From: Liriodendron chinense
Taxonomy: Eukaryota; Streptophyta; Magnoliopsida; Magnoliales; Magnoliaceae
Direction of reading: 5' to 3'
Assembly (NCBI GenBank): GCA_003013855.2
Contig: ML058507.1
Coordinates: 6,200,001 to 6,264,000, forward strand
Length of the DNA: 64,000 nt
Part shown: in pieces, positions 48,136-60,184 of the stretch
How the letters are laid out: each line of letters opens with the position of its first letter
How positions within the stretch are numbered: the first letter of the stretch is position 1
Made by a program: the position numbers and the translations under genes
The notes under the pieces: generated by a model
Told to the model about the DNA's origin: nothing
Seen by the model: only the letters and a program-made list of their open reading frames with translations
The model's database searches: none

Positions 48136-50139
48136 TCAGGTGCAAATGCTACTGGTCTCAGATATGGAACCATATGGCTTATGCAATACACTCGTCGGAG
48201 AAGCGGTAGTTGAAGTCGATGAACGGAGTGCCTCCGCAAGTGGGCCCCCCATTGAGGCCTCCTGGTGGGGTCCCCACCCGGCCCAATTCCTTCGTCGGTT
48301 CCCAGCATTGCCACTGGCCAGGCCCAACTCGTTGTCGCCTGTTGATAGCTTCAAGGAGAAATCTGAGGATGCAGAAGATGGATTCCTCGGCATTGAAATG
48401 GAGAGGTGAGTGGAAGACATTGCTGAGCTGGCATTGCTGCTGGTAGTGCTGGGATCTTGCTGTGATCTCGGCCAGTCATCAAAGAAATGCCTGAGGACTT
48501 GGCCATCGGATTTGCTTCCCCCACCGGACTCTTCGCCGGAAATGTTGCGCTGGTTGATTTTTTGGTGGTGGGGCCCATTTTCTGCTTTGCTTCCATCTGA
48601 GGATCTACAGAAAGAAATGGCAGAGAAACAGTATAGTTGTCTGAGAACTGCACAAGATTCACCATAGAAAAAAATAAAGGATTGAAAGAGGAAACAAGCT
48701 GCGGCATTTCACTGTCCACAGAACATGTGCCAATGCTGCATGTGTATATGAGATCCAGGCCATTCAACAGATGGGGCCCAACATGGACATTTCCTTGCTC
48801 AAAAAAAATCAGGCCAGCCAACTCATAGAGTGGGTGACATGACACGCTTACGTAAACATGGACTGTTGACTCTTTTCAACCATCGATTTTTCACATGTGC
48901 GGCCTGATTTATGAGTGTCTTTGGGAAGGATACGCTCCCCCTCAACTGCCCATTGTTAGAACGAACTGCTCATCACCATCAAAGAGTTGATCATTTCCAC
49001 AACATAACCAACAACATTTCATGGAGCTTTGCTAAGCTCACGTGCTTAATGCAGCACCTCTACAGACGACTACATATTCTAGCATGTCAAGTGGGTACCA
49101 GATCCAAGCCATCCATCAAGTGGATCCCACATTTTAGATGCTCCAGCCCTATAATAAGGCCAGTATACTTATCATATGACTCACAGTTTACAAAACAAAT
49201 GGACAGCTAGGAAAAACTTGCCAACTACTTGGCTCAAAGGTTTGTTAGCCAAGCTGATTCCAATGAGGCATAATCATGTCTGGCCGATATGCATACCACT
49301 GCAGAAATCCAATGAGACCTTCACGCAGTGTGGCCGACATGATGAGCTGACCAAACTGATTCTTGGGCAAGATCATCTATATGACCAGACCGACCCAATG
49401 GGCTGTTTGGGTCTTGCATCCATGTGCCATGCTGGCACATAGGTGGACAGCCTCACACACCGGTGGGTTTAGCAAACCTCCACTTAATGCAACAAAGACA
49501 GCAAAAACCAATGTTGACATAATGAAAAAGGATAACTGTAAGACCACATTACTTAAAATTAAAAAATATATATATTAGGAAAAAAAAAAAAAAAAAGACG
49601 AAAACATAAAACCACGTTTGGGTGGACAACTGAATGGAAATGAGAACATTAAAGCTTACCTGAGGAAAGGAAAAAACAAGAATAAACCGATCATCTACAT
49701 ACCATCTTTCCCACCAACATGCTACTTGTGTAGGACATCGATACCATGAAACAGTGGGCCCTACCACGACTATTATCTAACAAAATTCAGGCTGGCATGC
49801 TCACTGGATGCACCACAATGTTGGAACCAATGGACAACTGACGGACTGACTCAACATACATGTGTGGCCCACCTAGTGGATGGATCAGCCTAATTATCAA
49901 GAAGGGCGATCATCTTGGTGGGGCCTACCATTTTCATTGTCCAGATGCCCTACAAAAATAGCATGCTAGCAGCAAAGTTGGTACAGCACCACAAATGGTG
50001 ATGATCGGTTCTTAAAACAACGACGACGTTTCCTAGCATTTGTAATAAGTAGCCCTCAAATTTCAATTACATTTCAGCTTTTATTTAGGTGAAAGAGATC
50101 ATTGTAGGGCATCATATATTCATTAGTAATCAATGACAG

Positions 50140-50177
<38 letters not shown>

Positions 50178-50504
50178 AGAGAGATTTGGATGAGATCAAG
50201 ACCTTTGGTTGAGATGGAGATCATTTGAAGAAGGTGATGGGCCCGAGAGAGTGAACTGGGCCTCTTTAGCTGTCTCTATTGATGGTGCAGACGGGACAGT
50301 GTTGGCTTTTAAGCCACTGCTTGCAGCAGTGTGCGGAGTGGGGATTTCCACAGGCTTTCTTGAACGGTTCCGGCCTCGGTGCATGTGGCGCTCGCAGTAC
50401 TTCTGTCCGCTCACCACATCCCTCGAGCACCTCCATTTCTTCCCATCGGTTCTCCTACATCTCCCTGGCTCTGAGTCCACGACGGTTCTCCCCCAATACC
50501 CCGT
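48136..50504 (-). CDS. GRF: Growth-regulating factor (GRF3/GRF4-like), WRC and C-terminal exons
   Basis: Transcription factor family that acts with GIF co-activators in organ growth. Two exons are seen: 50504-50203 (302 bp) and 48604-48136 (469 bp, TGA stop). The split codon AG/A joins them in frame. The first exon begins in phase 0 after a good acceptor and encodes the complete WRC domain: EPGRCRRTDGKKWRCSRD, the C..C..C..H spacing and the RNRSRKPVE nuclear signal. The second has HFFDDWPRS, MSSTHLSISMP, SDFSLKLSTG and MGGPLAEALRS, the signature C-terminal motifs of Arabidopsis GRF3/4. The N-terminal QLQ exon, needed for GIF binding, is not found up to the right edge, so the gene is either continued beyond the window or 5'-truncated. 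The donor at 50202 (GTCTTG) is weak. Confidence 0.85.
48605..50202 (-). other. GRF intron with MITE-like sequence
   Basis: Contains two or three stretches of the dispersed GGGCCCA/ATCCATC module (48720-48840, 49080-49440, 49730-49930), a poly(A) run near 49579 and a GA microsatellite at 50143-50174 close to the donor. No exon seen. Confidence 0.55.
50346..50367 (-). promoter_or_regulatory. miR396 target site in the GRF WRC exon
   Basis: The minus-strand sequence CCGTTCAAGAAAGCCTGTGG (plus two A) encodes RSRKPVE context and is the known miR396 site of plant GRFs. The plus strand reads TTCCACAGGCTTTCTTGAAC, i.e. miR396 with one extra G, the bulge typical of GRF targets. Confidence 0.88.
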
Positions 50505-50890
50505 CTGCAACACTGAGAAGACACATCCAGGATCATAAAGAAAGACCAAACTATAGATGCATTTATGCGACACTGTCAGCGAGCCAGACTACATACTACT
50601 GTACACGTCACATACACATATGTCAATACAGACTGCACAAATCATGAACCCTGTTGTGGACTGAAGCTTATCCCAAAATCAGATTGATAGGACAATCTGA
50701 TTTAGCCCATTTCATTTAGACCATAAACTTCTTGTAGACATTCATCTGATGGTCAGCAATGGATGGTTATGATCATTTGATCATTGTAATCTTCAGGCTA
50801 TGTTCTGCCCATGATGAGCTCCAGAGCTTGCAATCAGGATTGACATATAAACGCATGTACATAACAGTGGCCAATGGATATACCGAGAAG

Positions 50891-50943
<53 letters not shown>

Positions 50944-52845
50944 GCACCAAGACAAATTGTTAAGGAGAAATGATACGGGTGGCAGACATACACGATTCAA
51001 GCATTAATCTGGCGACCCTACGGTTTTTTTTTTTTTTTTTTTTTTGAGAAATATCTGGCAGCCCTAAGTTACCATGTATACCCCAAAAAACACACCGATG
51101 GGACAATCCTAACCATCAAATTGGCAGACTTCTAAATATATCATATGGGCAGTTAAAGGGAAGTCTGGCCAACAGGTAAACAGAAGTCCCTTATTTTGAT
51201 AACCAAGACCATCCAATCAGTGTGGTTTTCTGAGTACCCCCAGGTCCCATCCATGGTCTTATCCACCAGATAATGGTCCAGATCTCCTACTTGGGAGCCA
51301 TATGAACAGAGTCCGGTGAGTGAACAACTCGAACAACTCTTTTTCAGCAAAGGGCATTGGGTACATGAGAACCACCGATGACCTGGGAAAAAAAGATGTT
51401 GAAAGGCAAAAATGGAAAATAAAGAAGTAAATGAACAAGCGTAGCAAATAGATCCACTTATCTACAACTCAGTTTAGAAATAACACCTTCTCTTATCACA
51501 TTCAATGAAAATTTTAAACAAGAACTTGCAAATTCTTAGTCTTGATTTTCTTGGGGAAAACATTTGAATCGCAGCACCAAAATTTCCACGATTTTCTATT
51601 TATTTGTGGAGGCTATTACATCCCCAGCTGTGACATACCATACGCCGTTAATTATACCTCTTGAAGAAAACATCGCTTAGAAATGAAAACCAAACAATCT
51701 ATCCTACATGAAATGTGCAGTATGCGCACTATGGAAGTGATTGTAGTGGGAAGCAAAACAAGCATGAAAAAGCAAGTGGGAAGGTAACCCAAGTGGAATA
51801 TCTTTCAGTTAAGATTAAGAGGAAAGAAGTTGCTCAAGTGTCAGTCTGCACTGATTGGCTAAGTCCAATCTATGGTAACAGGGTAGCCTATCTGCATTAT
51901 CTCGTACTAACAACCTCAGCAATCCAAGCATACTACCTCAAATAAGTCTGCTATGAGAATCATTAAGTTCATGAAATTCTCTATATCCTTACCGCACTGG
52001 CCTTGAGCCTAACCTTAAGTTGGGTTGTGCTAACATCAACAGCATCCTGCACCAAGGTGGCGGAGCCCACTTGATCAAGGTCCTAATTTTTCTAAGTAGA
52101 GATCATGCTAACCATGTTGGAATCTATGTCCTTACAAACCAGCCTTGAGTGTAACCTCAAGCCGGGTTGCGCTAAATCAATAGCATCCAGCACTACAATG
52201 GTGGGCCTATTGTATCAAGGTCATGATTTTCCTAAGTAGAGATCAAGCTAACCATGTTGATGCACGCACAGAGTGTCCCCTAGACAGTCAACGTGTAATC
52301 GACCCGCAAGTTATCACAGACTTTCTTTTAGCAACCAGCGCAAAACCAACTTGTAGCTAACGTGGATTGGTCAAGGTTAGCACAAACTGACTACAGAGTC
52401 CATTACGACGGAGACTCCTTACCCCGCACTAAGTGCGTAAAAGGGGAGCTTGAAAATGTTGGCCAAATCGCGCTAACAAGCAGACAGACAACACAGGATA
52501 GACAGAGTACAAGGAAGAATGAAATGAAAAGGTGGGTGACCTTATTTATAGACGCGCCCGAGAACCTGAAAGGCCGCTCCATGTGTCACCCACGCTAGCC
52601 ATCCCGCTACGCCGCCAAAGCCTACACTACCCTTGTGCTTGAAATCCACACTAACTCTCTAAGCATACCACATAAACATTTTGGCTAGAGCGGGTGGGGG
52701 ACATCTATTCCGATCCATGCCAACCTTATCTAGTCAACGCAGTGCAGTCCCCACTCACTTTCATGCCGGCGCAGTTCCATGTTTTGCTTTGTCTAAGATC
52801 AGCATATGCAAAGTGTACCGTATCCGTTAAGTAATGGCTATAACG
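50505..52845. other. Sequence upstream of the GRF WRC exon (intron or 5' breakpoint)
   Basis: No QLQ exon or other gene recognised on either strand. Holds an AC microsatellite (50893-50941), a poly(T) of about 22 (51024-51045), and a tandem duplication (about 52010-52120 and 52142-52259). GC-richer 52260-52800 looks like an LTR fragment but no second copy is present. Confidence 0.5.
52010..52259. repeat. Diverged tandem duplication
   Basis: Two units of about 115-120 bp, each starting TTGAG..TAACCT.AAG and ending GCTAACCATGTTG, spaced about 137 bp apart. Clearly related but with many substitutions. Confidence 0.7.
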
Positions 52846-53164
52846 GCCATTATGTAAGGGTATCGCCGATACCCTTAATGCCCCCTTAAAAAATGACATT
52901 ATAATGGCCTTTTACCAGAGGAGAGGGGAAGGGGAAAAAAAAAGTGTACTTCTTCTCCGGCACATACCCCATCCACACAGTGGCCCACTGGTTTAACAGT
53001 CTTGATGACAAGAAATGTTTCCCTCCATTTCAAAATGAAAAAGGATTAAGAGGGGTTGACATGGCTTAATACTAGCCAACCTTTTAAAAGGACTTGTACC
53101 TTTAGATTTGGGATCTCACAAATATAAAATCCTGTTTTCAATAATTGGGCAACTTTGGGAAACA

Positions 53165-55580
53165 ATGGTGGAAGAAAACACAGACGACATCAATGGTGGC
53201 GGATGGCAGGTGATTGTGCACAGAAATCAAGAGCGAGCAAGTAAAGGGAAATGGAAAAGGAACGTTTCTGGATACCCGACGTTGTTTGTGAAAGGTTTTC
53301 CAGAAGGATGGTTGCCTGTGAACTTCTTCAGAGTCTTTGGCCAGGCTGGGGCAGTCATGGACGTAGTTTTACCAAGGAAGAAGCAAACCGAGGATTCGTG
53401 GGGATTTGCTTTCGTCCAGATGAGTTCGGAAGAGGAGCTCAGCAGGGCGGTGGAGATATTCAGAGGGCTAGATTCAGACCAGAGCTCAATCTTCAGACCA
53501 AGAAAGTTCCAGATAGAGAGAAGATGATCGAATCCCAGCAGAAAGAAGAGATCACAGATCATACCACATCGGAGCCTATGAGTACGTCCGTTGGGCAGGG
53601 GTCATCTTCTTTTAAGGAGGCACTGGCTGGTTCGAAACAGAAAGTTGAGACAGTAACAGGAGCACAGGTTACAATGGGTGAAAAGGAGAAGTCCGGAAGG
53701 GGGGTGGGAACAGTAAAGGAAGGGGAGGATGTGATGACTCGTATTAGCCCGATATTGTCGAACCGGTGTAGGGTCTCTCTCCAAGATTCGGTGGTTGTGG
53801 AAACAAAACAAGGTGCCTCTATTGTGCAAGTTCGGTGCTAGCTTCGAGAATATTGTAGTCTGCCTCCAGAGGTGTTTATCATCAAGCCCATCGGCGTTAA
53901 CATCCTTTGGATTCGGCTGAGCCCCAGGACAAACATCAACTCTCTTGTTAAGGCGGGAGAGATGTTCAAGGAAGGGCCAGTTCTCACGATCCGAATATGG
54001 GAAGAGTACTCAGTTTTTGGGATGGAAGATATTTGGGTCCTGATTTGGTACGTTCCTATGGAACTTTGGTGTTATGAATTCTTCCTTGCAGCTGCCTCTT
54101 GTCTAGGCGAAGTCCTAGAGCTGGATCCGAAAACAAAGTCCGAAGACGAGATCAGTGTGATTAGGGTCCTCATCTGGCGGAGGAAAAGAGAAGTTTTACC
54201 ATCTCAAATCTCTGTTTTGGCGGAAGATGGGAAGATTTATTTGCCAGTTCAGGGGGAGTCCAAGGACGTTCAGATCCCCCGATGGGGTGATCTATGGAGG
54301 CAAAGGGAAGTAGGAGGGGCAGAAGCAAGTTTGCAGACAGCAAGGCTTGAAGCTGTTGGAGTTCTAGGGGTCGAACTCCGTAGGAGTACCGAAACAAAAC
54401 CTAATCACGGGACTCTTCCAACTGCGGTAATGATGGCAGTGGAAAAGAAAGAAACGGAGGCTCGACATGTGCCATCACCTGTACCTTGGTAGACGTTGCA
54501 GTCGGTACGGAGGAAGGGAGGTCTTATCCTTCAGACACGAGGATGGTGGGGATGGTGCCACGTCTTCCTAATCTAGGAGATGGGTCGAGAGGCGTCGAAC
54601 CTGCTTTATCGACAGAGGAGGCAGGGACAGGTGGCAGCCTTGGCATGTACGTTGGCACGCTAAAGGAGCTTCAGGAGGCGCCCGTAGCCTCGAATGAATT
54701 TGATACGAGAGGATCAAAGGATCCAAACCAAGATGCAGCGAATTTGGATCGATCTTTCCGTGCTGACCCTATTTCAAAAAGGTGCTTCGGATCCGAAGCT
54801 GAGGCCCAGATCTTTCAAATGTTATGATAGTGCTAGAATCGGAGTCACATGCCGAGGAGAGCTACATGTTGGAAACATGTGCTCAAAGGAATCTCAAGTC
54901 ATCTATGTGTGGAGACTTCACGTGTATGAAGATATCTCCAATCCCAAGTCCTATGAATCCTCAATTTCCAGCACAACTGTACGTGGAGAAAAGGAATACT
55001 CTTTCCTCCTCTCTGACTCCGTCTCCAGAAAGTTTTCAAGGGGAAGATCTCTGTTCTAACGAGGACGATCTCCTTTCCTAGGACGAAGAATCAAACGACC
55101 TGTCTAGACTGTAAGTCTCCTCTCTCCACTAGAAGCACGGTCATCTCGGACCAAACCCTTCTGACTCTATTTCAAGAAGATGATGGCAAAGAAATTATTG
55201 TCGCTGAGCCGCTTCAGGTTCAGATGGGAAGGAGCTCAAACGAGTGTTCAGGCAGACAGCTGGCATGGGCAAATTATGATGAATAAAAGGCAATTTTTAT
55301 TGAGACGATTCAAAAGAAAAAGTGGATCAAGGATGCAATGGGTCATGTGGGCAGATCGATTGGACTATCCTTCGGCGATCATCCGGAAGATTATGTGGCG
55401 TTGTTTCAATACGTGGAGGCACAAGGTCGACCACTGACTAGCCTAAGGTCGCCAAGGAAGATTATGAGTAATCCGAATAGCAACAAGGGAGTTACAAAAT
55501 CTTCAAGCCCTCAGATGAATAGTATGAGAAGTACGAAGAAAGGTTCAAAGGGTAATCGGGGAAAATCTGTTTCTAAATGA
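53165..55580 (+). pseudogene. LINE ORF1 (RRM and DUF4283-like)
   Basis: Starts ATG 53165. Residues about 38-105 are an RNA recognition motif (YPTLFVKGFPEGW, RNP1-like WGFAFVQM). After a frame change near 53470, 53872-54300 resembles the DUF4283-type region (PMELWCYEFF). The rest, to 55580, is low-similarity and broken into three frames. The final piece ends at the TGA 55578-55580, overlapping the ORF2 start. Confidence 0.7.
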
Positions 55581-58500
55581 AGATTTTATCATGGAATGTT
55601 AGGGGAATGGGGTCCAAACATAAAAGAAGGTTAATCAAAGATGTTTGCGGGAGAAGTAAAGCAGAGGTGATATGCTTTCAAGAAACTAAAGTTTAGAACT
55701 TCAGCAACAAGCTTTTGGGTACTATCTGGAAGGCTAAAGATGCAAATTGGGTAGCTCTTGATGCTCAGGGATCGTCGGGTGGAATCATGGTAGCGTGGAA
55801 ATCTTCTCAGTGGTCCTTAGTGGAGTCATGGAGTGGGGTCTTCTCAATTTCGATTATCCTCAAATAAGTTTCTTCCGATTTTTGCTGCCTCATCTCATCA
55901 GTTTATGGTCCAAATTTTAAAAGCTCACGAAAAGACTACTGGGAAGAATTGAACACAAGCAAGCAAAGGTTCATAGGACTATGGTGTATAGGGGGGATTT
56001 TAATATTACGCGGTACGCGGAAGAGAAGTCTCAAGGTGGAAGACTCGCTGCAGGGATGCGCGCTTTTTCTAAGTGGATTGACCATGTTGGGAGGGGCCAG
56101 ATTTACGTGGTCTAATGGGCGTGCAAAACCATTCATGTCAAGATTGGACAAATTTCTAGTTTCGCCTGATTGGGTGGAGAAGTACCCCCTTGTTCATCAG
56201 AGGGTGCTCCCGAAACCAACTTCTGACCATAGTCCACTGCTACTTGCGAACAACGACGAGAATAGGGGTCCGAAACCGTTTAGATTTGAAACTTCATGGT
56301 TGAAGATCAACGGGTTTACGGAGAAGATTAAGAATTGGTGGGCGGAATTTTGGGTTGAAGGTTTCATGGGATACAGATTGTGCAGCAAGCTGAGACTCCT
56401 TAAAGACATGATAAAATTGTGGAAGGTGTCAGAGCTCGGAAAAAGGGACATAGAGACAAATTCTATCTTGTCAGAATTGCAAACCATTGAAGCTAAAGGG
56501 GAGGACAGACAACTTTCTACGATTGACTTGGCTAGAAGAGTGGAACTCGTCCAGAAGTACTCAGCGAGGGTGTTGGAAGACGAAATTAAATGGAGGCAAA
56601 GATCGCGAAGTAGGTGGATAAAAGGAGGAGACAAAAACACAAAAAAAAATCATAAGTTGGCAAGTGCGCAGGCTAGGGTGAACAAAATCAATAGCATTAT
56701 GGTTAATGGCATACGAATTGAAGATAAATAGAGTATATCGAATGAGGTTATCAGCTTTTTCAGCAACCTCCTTCAGGGAGAAGGATGGATTAGGCCTAAT
56801 TTAGACAGTCTGCAGTTTGAGGGGCTTTCCAGTGAGGAAGCAAATGCTCTTGAGGCCCCCTTCTCTATAGAGGAAGTTAGAAGTGCGGTAGATGCTTTAG
56901 GAGGAGACAAAGCCCTTGGTCCGGATGGATTTCCAGCAGCGTTTTTTCAAACTTTCTGGGATACTATGAAAGAAGACGTTATGGAATTCATGAATGAATT
57001 TTATGAAAGAGGGCGTCTCTCAAAAAATCTCGAAGCATCCTTTGTGGCATTAATTCTGAAGACTTCAGGGGCGGAAAATTTGAAGGACTTTAGGCCGATT
57101 AGCCTGATTGGTGGCCCTGTACAAAATCTTGTCTAAGGTCTTGGCTTCTCGTTTGAAAGGGGTTATAGGGAAAATAATCTCCCACAATCAGAGTGCATTT
57201 ATCCCGGGTAGACAGATTATTGATAGTGCTCTCATAGCCCATAAATGTTAGGATTCAAGACACAGATCGAGATCCAAAGGTATTGCCTGCAAGCTCGACT
57301 TGGAAAAGGCCTATGATCACGTTGATTGGGGGTTCTTATAGTATATGCTTCAATGGCTTGGTTTTAGAGTTAAATGGAGGAAGTGGATAGGGGAATGCGT
57401 GAGCTCGGCGCACTTTTCGATTCTTCTTAACGGTTCGCCAAAAGGTTTTTTTAAAAGCTCCAGGGGGCTTCGTCAAGGTGTCCGTTGTCCCCCTTTCTTT
57501 TTGTTATAGTTGTGGAAGCTTTTCCAAAATGCTAAGCAAAGGTCAGGACAAAGGATTATTTTCCGGATTCAAACTAGAAGGAATGGAGTCTCCGATATCC
57601 CATATTTAGTTCGCGGATGACAAGCTTCTATTTTGTGACGCTGAACCGAGTAACGTTAGCAATTCGAGAACGATTGTTTGGTGTTTTGAAGCAGTTTCGG
57701 GTCTCAAGGTGAACATGGCAAAGAGTAAGATGATAGGGATTCAAATGGAAGATGAAGAGGTGGGGGAGTTGGCCGATTATTTTGGTTGTGAATTGGGAAC
57801 TCTTCCGTCATATTTTGTGGGTATCCCCCTATGCATAGGAAAGCCCTCGAAGCAGATGTGGGACAAGGTGATAGACAGGTTCGAAAGGTATCTTTCTAGA
57901 TGGAAGTGTAGATACTTATCTTTTGGCGGGCGTAACACTCTAATAAAGGCAGCTCTCTTGAATCTTCCGGTCTATTTCATGTCAGTTTTCAGATGTCCGG
58001 TATCGATTTTGGACAAGTTAGAGAAGCTAAGACGTGATTTCCTATGGCATGGGATTGAGGACAAAAAGAAGTTCCATCTCTTGGATTGGAAAGAGGTGTG
58101 TAAGCACTTCCATGTTGGTGGAGCTATTATTAAAGATCTTAAAAATACAAACCGGGCTTTGTTAGGGAAGTGGATATGGATATTAGGGACCGAAAATGGG
58201 GCTCTTTGGAACAATATTATTAAAAGTAAGTATGGTTGCTCACAAGGAGGTTGGCGGACTAGATATTCCACAACTTATAGATCTTCAGCTCTTTGGAAAG
58301 GTGTGTTATCCATCAAGTCGGAGGTGCTCAAAGGAATTGCTTTCTCTATTGGGAACAATGAGAACACTCGGTTTTGGGAAGACATTTGGGTGGGAGAGGC
58401 GCCGCTGAAAGAGGAATTCCCGCGTATATACCATATCGCTACAAATTCATCTATTGTAGTGGCCGATTGTTTCTCCTTTTTAGGGGGACAGATTGTGTGG

Positions 58501-59150
58501 GAACCTCCCTATAGGAGATTTCTTTGGGACGAGGAAGTGGAAGAATATGTGGCTCTTCTTAATCGAATTCAACCTTGCTTGCCGGATACTTCATCCAAGG
58601 ATAGTTTATTATGGAGGTTTGACAAATCAAGTGTCTTTTCGGTAAAGTCATTCTATGACAGAGCTCTCTCCAACAGATAATGCAATGACAAAACATGTAT
58701 GGAAATATAAAATCCCACCAAAGTTTGAAGCTTTCGGATGGTTGGTAGGAAGAAGAAAGACCCTTATGGTGGACAATCTGCGTAAAAGGGGAATGATAAT
58801 TCCAAACGTTATCCTTTGTTGTATGGGTGATGAGGAAACGGTGAATCACCTTTTCGTCCATTATGAACTCATCATTCTCATTTGGTCAGATATTTTATCC
58901 CAATTCAGTATTACGTGGACCTTCCCTTCATCAGCGGGAGGTCTCTTGAAGGCTTGGCACGGAGTTAAGTTGGGAAATCAAAGGACAGCTTTATGGAGAA
59001 TGTCCCTTCTGGCAGTCTGGTGGTCAGTGTGGGAAAAAAGAAATGTTGAGGTGTGGAGCCAATCACACCCCATCAGATTTTCTAGCTTGCGGTGGTCGGG
59101 CGCCCGGACATCAGTGGTCAGGTGTTCAAAATTCACCCAAAGAGATTAAA
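55577..59150 (+). pseudogene. LINE ORF2 (endonuclease, reverse transcriptase, zf-RVT)
   Basis: ATG at 55577 overlaps the ORF1 stop as ATGA. 55577-56260 is the APE-type endonuclease (SWNVRGMG at the start, GGDFNITRY-like block near 55995, TSDHSPLLL near 56220). 56810-57700 is RT (GPDGFPAAFF, DFRPISLIG, FADD catalytic box near 57610). 57709-58680 is the long post-RT region in one frame. 58655-59149 holds the zinc-binding zf-RVT domain (FEAFGWLVGRRK, NVILCC, VNHLFVH). Isolated stops occur near 55694, 55865 and 56729, with frame changes near 57120 and 58670. The C-terminus seems to resume at about 59790-59865 (KFLIIKWAS). Confidence 0.82.
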
Positions 59151-59690
59151 TGTCTCTGGATTGTTTCTGATACAGTCAGGTGCCCGAAGGCATGTTGACC
59201 GGGCGCCCGGAGCCCAAGGCGGGCGCCCGACCATGTTAGGTCAGACACCCGATATTTGATTATTTCTCATGTTAACTCGCTGGACAGATTTGATATCTGT
59301 CGGGCGCCCGACCAAGTCTGGGCGAGCGACCGACCAGGTGCGAACTGTTTACACACAGTTTCCTATTTTGACTCCTATTTCCGTCTGATGCTATATAAAG
59401 GGCTGTAATTCGGAATTAGGGTATGGGATTAGGGTTTCTATATGTCCAAGGTGAGAAAGAGAGAAGAGGTTAGCAAAAAGGGCCATCTCTGTGCATGGGA
59501 GCATAGGAGAAGGTGAGTTTATTCATTGTAACTTCGTTTTCTTCATAGTGGAACCTTGCATCCGTGGTTTTTTACCCTTGTTGGGGTTTTTCCACGTAAA
59601 TCTTGTCTTGTGGATTGTTGGTTTGATTGAATTCTGCTTCTAGTTATTATTTCTTCTTATTTATCATTTGTAGGCTGACATCGGAGATTG
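59094..59690 (+). mobile_element. LTR-like insertion in the 3' end of the LINE
   Basis: Between ORF2 zf-RVT and its C-terminus lies a promoter-like segment: four perfect CGGGCGCCCG palindromes (59097, 59200, 59220, 59301), a CTATATAAAG TATA box (59391-59400), a TAGGGTTT leader and a GTTGGGGTTTTTCCACGTAAA block, which I associate with Ty1/copia LTRs. No PBS follows, so it is a solo or truncated LTR. Ends are uncertain and no TSD was resolved. Confidence 0.55.
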
Positions 59691-60184
59691 GATCTCAGTT
59701 CGCCAGCATTGTTGGCTTGCTGCGCAACAAGAAATAGTAGATGTTTTTGTAGAGAAAGCAAGGCAGCAGAGGTCGTAGCTCAAAGGGCTAAATTCCTAAT
59801 TATTAAATGGGCTTCCATTGTCGATACTTTCAAAGGATGTAATTTTAATTTCCTCGGAGTGTAGCTAATCGTTATCTCAGCGGTCTCGCTCCTTTCCTTG
59901 CTTTTTGTTCTCTTTTTTTAATATTAATCGTCGTTATCTTTCAAAAAAACAAATCGTGGCATATAACGCTTAATACACTTGTACTAAAAAATTTCACACT
60001 AAATCACACTAAACCAATTAAAATGTGGGACCCGATCGTACTAACTTAAAATCCCAAAATCATATGTTTGAATGATCCAACCCGTTAATTTGCGAACACT
60101 TGTTTGTTAGAATAGCACCACTGAATATTTATCATTCTTCACCATCCAATAAATGTCTACTAAATTGCTAGTCGGATAATGAAA

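Larger units (their letters stand above)
52846..59956 (+). mobile_element. L1-type LINE, near full length, inactive
   Basis: ORF1 (RRM-type) and ORF2 (endonuclease, RT, zf-RVT) in the plant L1 arrangement, ending in a short A run at 59944-59949. Candidate imperfect TSD: TGGCTATAACG (52834-52845) and TGGCATATAACG (59957-59968). The ends are therefore approximate. Frameshifts and stops in both ORFs show it is dead. An LTR-like insertion interrupts the ORF2 C-terminus. Confidence 0.8.

Noticed and set aside
50773..51007. ORFs with poly-His/Thr or poly-Cys/Val runs
   Set aside because: Translation of the AC microsatellite at 50893-50941.
51259..51447. Minus-strand ORF upstream of the WRC exon considered as the GRF QLQ exon
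   Set aside because: It lacks the Q-x3-L-x2-Q pattern and the surrounding aromatic and proline residues.
52260..52800. GC-richer segment as a possible gene or complete LTR
   Set aside because: No domain recognised, no second copy in the window and no clear TG/CA ends, so it is left unassigned.
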